DNA of 64,000 nt from Branchiostoma belcheri (taxonomy: Eukaryota; Chordata; Leptocardii; Amphioxiformes; Branchiostomatidae), in NCBI RefSeq assembly GCF_001625305.1, contig NW_017804254.1, positions 1,089,434-1,153,433 of the forward strand. Reading direction: 5' to 3'. The notes below the pieces were generated by a model, which saw only the letters and a program-made list of their open reading frames with translations, searched no databases and was not told where the DNA came from. Below are positions 58,651 to 64,000 of the stretch, one piece after another. Each line of letters begins with the position of its first letter. The first letter of the stretch is position 1. Made by a program: the position numbers and the translations under genes.

Positions 58651-59139
58651 GCCCAGTTCGAATAGATGGAGAATAGGATTCTAACACCTGTTGGAATAGA
58701 CCTGTCGGGGCGGTCGTTTTCGCGTATAAGGAAAATGCTAACAATAAAAGACGTTTTTGAAAAGTTGCACAGGGAAGTCGACATTTAGAAATACACCCCC
58801 ACCCTCGAAGATCTAATAGAGTTGAGATCAGAGTAATCCCCTGAATGAATGAGGAGAATTTAGGTCAATGACTCCGGTGACAATGGACCAGTCGCCGCCC
58901 CCGCCAGTCATTGTGACGCAGTCGTAAAACTAAAGGTCAGCCTGTGTGGATTTATCCGCCATCTGCCGCATGTTTACGTCATGGAAGAACAACAGAGACA
59001 TGCACCTTGGGAAAAAACCTACCGTACAAGCACAAAAACACGCGTATCAAATTTTACTCCCACAGAAATATGACGCACGGGAAAGAATTTTAGAACAACG
59101 TTATTGTGTTACTTGATTTCACAAAGATTAGAACATTAG

Positions 59140-59528
59140 GCCATGTTGATTTGATTATATGGATGACATTCCCCGGGAGCCCCAAAACTGATGCAAGCGT
59201 GCAAATAAAAAAAAGTTTTGCAAAAAGAAAAGTTTGCTTTCATGATGAAATCTATATTTTTTAATGACTAAACTCACAGAGTACTGTAATATTTATTGGC
59301 ATGGTGATTAACAGTCTCTTCATTTTCATTCCTTCACATTTTCTTCCTGTCCTTTGGAATGTTTCAATATTTTTCCAATATTTTTTTTTCAATTTACGGC
59401 ATATTATATATTTGTTCATTTTGCAGCTACTTTGTACGATTTACACTATGGCCGAAAACTTCTTTTTTGGAAACGGACGAAAATTCATTCGCGCGCGGAT
59501 GTCATCCATATAATCAAATCAACATGGC
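59140..59528. mobile_element. MITE with 30-bp inverted ends
   Basis: GCCATGTTGATTTGATTATA then TGGATGACAT is mirrored by ATGTCATCCATATAATCAAA then TCAACATGGC. The left end is preceded by TTAG. A related one-ended piece (GGATGACATCCTCGACTGGG, CCCCAAAACTGATGCAAG) occurs at 23920-23965, and another GGATGACGTCC-type end at 63829. Harbinger-like by similarity of ends, but the target duplication is unclear. Confidence 0.65.
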
Positions 59529-59620
59529 TTTACATAAAAAAACTGGGCAGATTTTCCAAAGCCAAGTCAGTGTGGGTGGATGTGGGGACAAGTTTCACGC
59601 CGGCTCCCCCAAGGACACAC

Positions 59621-59706
59621 CTTGACCATGACCTTGTAGTGTTGCTCGGCACTTGGCCAGTACGTAGGCAGCGAGTTGGCTTCCTCCGCAGAGATGTGCT
59701 GTATAT
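59621..59706 (-). pseudogene. Orphan exon-like block, gene not recognised
   Basis: On the minus strand a strong acceptor (TTTTCCTCAG) is followed by 86 bases with one open frame (entering at phase 1, leaving at phase 0) and then a plausible donor, GTCAAG/GTGTGTCC. The peptide includes ISAEEANSLPTYWPSAEQHY and ends KVMVK. The composition looks like a real protein, unlike surrounding DNA. I do not recognise the family and find no partner exon nearby on either side. It may be one exon of a gene extending past the window, or a copied exon left by transposition, since a MITE ends 93 bases away. Confidence 0.4.
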
Positions 59707-60111
59707 CTGAGGAAAACACTGTATTTGTTTCAAAACAGCTGACGTCTGTTTTATTTTTGTTTTGGTGTAAAGAAAATGTGTAACCGCGAATAAGGGATAT
59801 CCATACATAGTCATAGGTTCTGTGAAAATGCAAGTACGAAGTATGAAGAAATTTAAAATTGCTTGATTTTCTCCTCAAAACGCACACGAACTGCCAGGCG
59901 GGTGATCACTATAGGCAGGGATTTTTCGGAAAAGTTACCTTCTACCATACTAAACAGAGAGCTGAGTAACAAAAACGGATATGCGAAAGACTGACGTATT
60001 TCACAACAACTGTCTACGTAAGATATGCTGTATCTTCTGGCCTAATAAGATCTGAAATGAGGAACTCTATAACAAAACTGGTTGTAAAAGAATTTTTATA
60101 GAAATCACTAA

Positions 60112-60378
60112 CAGAAGAATGAAATGGCTTGGCCATGTATTGAGAATGGATGACATAAGGATACCTGTAGCTAAAACAGCCTTAAACTGGAGATCTGATG
60201 GAAAAAGAAATAGAGGCTGATCATGACCTAAAACCAACTGAAGAAGAACTGTATCAGATGACCTGGCGTCCATCTATGGGACTGTCCTGGCGATCGAAGA
60301 AGGTGGCCGAGGACAGACCCAGATGGAAGAGAAAAGTCTCAGCCTTATGTCTCGCAAAGGATGAGGAGGATAAGTAAG
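60112..60378 (+). pseudogene. LINE reverse-transcriptase ORF, 3' fragment (decayed)
   Basis: Reads RRMKWLGHVLRMDD, then WRSDGKRNRG, stops, and in other frames RRTVSDDLASMG and DRPRWKRKVSALCLAKDEED, before a TAAGTAAGTAAG tail. The GHVLRM and final RPRW..ALC...DEE words are typical of the C-terminal end of metazoan non-LTR retrotransposon polymerases. It is 5'-truncated and frameshifted, so dead. Confidence 0.7.
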
Positions 60379-61170
60379 TAAGTATACTTTTTTTAAACTT
60401 ATCATTACACATGTATAACTGGTCAAATTTGCGCTACAATTATTGTATACGTCTTCCGATGCTGATGACGTCCACCACCGCATCGCCCTAAGACGCCTGC
60501 GCCCAGGCTATCTCCTCCAGACGCGGCGCCCCTAGCCGTCACGGTCGAGTCTGGATATCTCAAACATTTCAGTCCGAGAAAATAAACAGCGATGACATCG
60601 GCTCTAAACCATCCCTCCCACGGGGCGCCCGACCTCGCCGTTCAAAAGACTCTCGAAAGATCACTCCGCCAGGGGGCGTGGCTTTTGATAATCAGTCTAA
60701 ATGTCAACATGTGATCTCTACCAAATGTATTGTGCGGGGGGCGACTGGCTAAAGACTCAACAAAGCTGGCAAGAACGTTTTGTATTTTTTATTTTGGGTA
60801 CTTCTTTTGTTGGTGACATTTTTGGCCCTTGAAAACTGCCGCCATTAGTTGCTGTTATGTATACACATCGCCGAGTGGTAAACGGCGTCCTTTATTTGCA
60901 GAGGACTTCATCATGGTGTTTATAGGTTTTTTGTTCCTAAGGTTTCTTCTTCTTCTTCTTCGTTACTGCCCAGCACTACAGAGTAGTATTATTGGCAGTC
61001 GTTACGCAATATTGTTAGTAACAATTGTGCCCGGTACATAAAAAACAAAGGGAAAACAAGGATAACTGAGAAAGGAACATAAGACAACTGATTTTGTGTG
61101 TGCTAAAGACAGGACAAGTGCATTAGTGCGTTAGTAATATTTACATATATACAAGACATGATGGGGTGAC

Positions 61171-61655
61171 TCAATGCAGCAGGGTCCTCGCCAGTTCAGA
61201 TTTGAACTGGGCGAGAGACCCCGCCTCCACCGCACCAGGCTCAAGTTCGTTCCATTCCCTGATGGTACGGGGGAAGAACGAGAGCCTGTAGAAGTTGGTT
61301 CTGCTCGCGATGGCCTGCAATGTTTGAGTGTGATTGATGCGGCGGGAGCATCGAGCCACCGGGACAATCCTGGTTGAGTGTGGGACGGAGACAGCATTAT
61401 GTATAATCTTATAAAACATGACCTGGCGGGCGATCTTCCGACGTACTTCCAGAGACTGCCAGCCCAGGTTTTGCAACATAGTTGAAACAGAGCTTGTACG
61501 TCTGTAGTCATTGCTGACAAAACGGGCAGCTCTACGCTGGACCATCTCCACCCTACTCACCTGGTCCTTGGTGTGGGGATCCCAGACACTACAGCCGTAC
61601 TCTAAGGAGGGTTTTCTCAGGATATACCGTACTCTAAGGAGGGTTTTCTCAACAT
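61171..61655 (-). pseudogene. CR1/jockey-type LINE polymerase, C-terminal fragment
   Basis: An open frame on the minus strand contains KPSLEYGCSVWDPHTKDQ, VEMVQRRAARFVSNDY, NLGWQSLEVRRK and SFFPRTIREWNELEPG, and closes near 61171 with a stop after ARTLLH. This is the recognisable end of a non-LTR reverse transcriptase ORF. It is cut off upstream near 61655, where a short GTACTCTAAGGAGGGTTTTC duplication occurs. The final ~130 codons are intact, so the insertion is fairly recent. Confidence 0.78.
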
Positions 61656-61779
61656 ATACATATCAACTGTGTTTATGTTATGTGTTGTTGAAACTAGCCC
61701 TGCATTTTCCATATAACGTTGCCGTGACTTTGGAACAAAAATTACACTTCACTACGATGACGTCATTGTAGCTAACGTC

Positions 61780-63160
61780 ATGGCCTTCAGTGAAACGGTT
61801 CTGATTGGATATCAGTCTAGTTCTCATGAGGACTAAAAGTTAGACAGACCTACATATTTAGACGTCTGACCAAAAACCTATGGGAAAGGGGAACCAAGTT
61901 TGAAATGCGATATTATGAATAGCGGTCTTTCCATCAGTCGTCAGGTTTATAAAACGGTGAACAGCAATGGCAGAATGAGAGGTGCACACATAGAGCGACC
62001 TTTGAATAGAACTATAAAGGAGGTTAGAGGTAGACCATGTAGAACATTTTTACACAACACAGAAAAGCCAGCTTTGTGGTATTTACCTACATGTACACAG
62101 GCTGGGCGACTTCCTTACGGTTTGTATAGTCGACGTAACTTAATGCTGTGACGTCCGTATAAAGGACAACCTTCGATGAGTAGAACATTCAGCCTACACA
62201 ACACTATGACATCCCGCTTTGTTGCATCTACCTACGTAAAACACAGGCTGGTCGACATCCTTGTACAGTCGACGTGCTATCGTGCACGAATGATACACGG
62301 ATAGAGGAACAGTCAAACATTGATGAATTTTCAATCTTTATTGTCACACTTTAAATTTGTCACGGAAGACTCCGAGCCACGTGAGTGGAAGAGACCACAT
62401 GAGATAATCTCAGCACAGTGGAGCAGGCAGCCACTGGTTTGTCACAAATCTGGATAGCCAGATAAATATATCTGTATCTGTATAGCCGGTGTAACCACCG
62501 TAAGACGTAACACACCAGCTTCGCAGGCACGCGGCGCGGCGGCAGCTGGCGGACGACTTGTTACACCTAACCTTTGCACATAAGTATCGTTTAAAGCTAT
62601 CTAGTGCTTGGTGGTAACAAGTTCCACACGATATTCAACAATTTGCAAATAAGAACTTGGACAATAAATGGTTTCTTCCTTCAGTGATAACAGAGCGTCG
62701 TACCTAGGTAGGCCATTACACCGAAACAGTGGGGAAAATTTGCGCTTGGACAGAAGTTCTACGTGGCAAATAAAGCAATACTAGTATATACCAGGTACTG
62801 CGTTATTGTCAAGATCAATGTCGGTGTATGCATTGAGATTTTGCCTCTATGGTGTATGTGACCAGTTCTGTGGGGCAAATGGCAGCGAGGTAGACGGTAT
62901 GAAAAAACATTGCATAGAACAATCAAGTCGACTAAGTTTCAATGGCAAAAAGACAATGTTCGCGAAGGTGTTGGGAATGGGCTGAGCCGCGTATTTACCA
63001 CTTACTATCATTCCTAGACAGTCTACTTTTAAGAATAAAAGGCGTTTTGCTACTTTCTGACACTTCAGTTCTAGTACATCATTCTAAAAGCAGGTTTCTT
63101 TTCTACATAGTAGATAAGATGTCTGTGAAGGCAATATATATTAGGTAAGGCTTCAACATA
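61780..63160. other. Gene-poor stretch
   Basis: No coding family, RNA gene or transposon end is recognised. Two loosely similar segments around 61990-62145 and 62160-62290 (AACACAGAAAAGCC..GTATTTACCTACAT, CTACCTACGTAAAACACAGG, GTCGACGT) hint at an old duplication. Confidence 0.4.
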
Positions 63161-63189
63161 CATTTTGATATCTAGATTATTGTCTTCGT

Positions 63190-63675
63190 CAGAAGGACTA
63201 TGAAATTGTCTCGCCGGAGTGTGGGGAACTGCGGATTTTGCGATATAACTCTGGAAGGCATGATTCGACGTCCATGATTTTTGGCAGGCATATTACCGCT
63301 GTTGAGGCCGAAGTCAAGTACAAGTTTCGGCTTCGTGGGGGGTCCGTGCGTCACGTTAGTGCACCTTTTGTGTTTGTGGCTTGTTAGCAAGATAACTCAA
63401 GTATTTGTAAAATGTTGACTATAATTCTAGGTGTGGTGCTTACTATTGTCGGGACCAAGGTTAAGTTCGTTACTGAGCTTCATGGGGGGTTTCGTTGTGA
63501 CTACAGGGGGCATTTTGTTAATTTTTCTTGTGAGCAGGATAACTTTTGTATGTGTGGATGGAAGTTAATGAAATTTGATAGGCATATTACTGTCGTAGTC
63601 TCCAAGATTGAGTTCAAAGATGAGAGTCGTGGAGGTCGTTATGTCCCCGTAATAGGACCTTATGTGTTTTAGAAA
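63190..63675 (+). repeat. Degenerate tandem repeats
   Basis: Three or four diverged units share GATAACTNNNG.A, a TGATTTTTGGCAGGCATATT/TGATAGGCATATTAC word, GTCGGGACCAAGGTTAAGTT or a variant, and CTTCGTGGGGGG/CTTCATGGGGGG. Such degenerate unit arrays produce long ORFs by chance. The 86-aa plus ORF at 63412-63672 is one and I do not treat it as a gene. Confidence 0.5.
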
Positions 63676-64000
63676 TCCCCACCTACATCTGCTTGGAGAC
63701 AGCCGACAGCTGGATATAGCCGGGAACCCCATAATGGGATGGGATCAAATGACGTTACATTGAGGGATTGTACTATAACTTCAGCAGGGGGAGGATAGGT
63801 TGGACATATGTCAGGTTATTTTCTACGGCCACACCAAGTAATTGCTATGGATGACGTCCACTGGAGACCTTAAATCTAATTACCTTAAATTTAAGGCAAG
63901 CGCGCAATAAAAACACGAAGGGCCGAAAAACGAGATGCCTAGATTTGGAATATACTAACTGTAGAAGTACAAATGTTAGGACACAAAGAACACAAGAAAC

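Noticed and set aside
63412-63672. Plus ORF of 86 aa near the right edge
   Set aside because: It follows a degenerate tandem repeat shared with 63190-63400 and has no recognisable domain.

Overview
The window is eukaryotic and intron-rich, and looks like an invertebrate deuterostome. I infer amphioxus (Branchiostoma) or a close relative, from proteins that align well to vertebrate families, compact genes with many short exons, and AT-rich introns packed with short DNA transposons and tRNA-derived SINEs. The species is not proven. No bacterial-type operon, CRISPR array or phage is present.

Five protein-coding genes can be rebuilt exon by exon from splice sites and reading phase. (1) 72-2018, plus: pitchfork (PIFO/CIMAP3), a ciliary microtubule-associated protein, with its 5' end cut by the window. 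(2) 3100-17059, minus: FERRY3 (C12orf4), a subunit of the FERRY endosomal mRNA-transport complex, 14 exons. (3) 17533-21852, plus: RAD51AP1, a homologous-recombination factor, 8 exons. (4) 24806-35742, minus: NCAPH2, the kleisin-associated H2 subunit of condensin II, 18 coding exons plus a 5' UTR exon. (5) 37538-55827, plus: a NAP1L1/NAP1L4-type histone chaperone, 15 coding exons plus a 5' UTR exon. Genes 2/3 and 4/5 are divergent pairs with about 0.5 kb and 1.6 kb between them. Genes 1/2 and 3/4 converge. The FERRY3-RAD51AP1 head-to-head pair is also adjacent on human 12p13, so it looks like ancient linkage. Four of the five genes splice in perfect phase. FERRY3 does not: it has a pair of compensating frameshifts around one junction and another phase break at the exon 5/6 junction.

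The rest is mobile DNA. FERRY3 introns hold a 3.6 kb Mutator-like non-autonomous element (13123-16731), a tandem pair of smaller elements enclosing a 66-bp minisatellite (6697-9501), an 82-bp fold-back, a GGCC-ended MITE and a TTAA-type MITE nested in a SINE. NCAPH2 introns hold Harbinger-type MITEs with TWA target duplications, one of which supplies part of a 5' splice site. NAP1L1 introns hold a CGTAGAGCG-repeat element and several copies of a short repeat containing CAGGTA-type words. The last 6 kb (58-64 kb) is mostly decayed LINE tails, MITEs and degenerate tandem repeats, plus one orphan exon-like block on the minus strand.

The window does not show a new multi-gene system. The points most worth following are the FERRY3 reading-frame anomaly, the GC-AG intron in RAD51AP1, the MITE-built splice donor in NCAPH2, the Mutator-like elements and the orphan exon.
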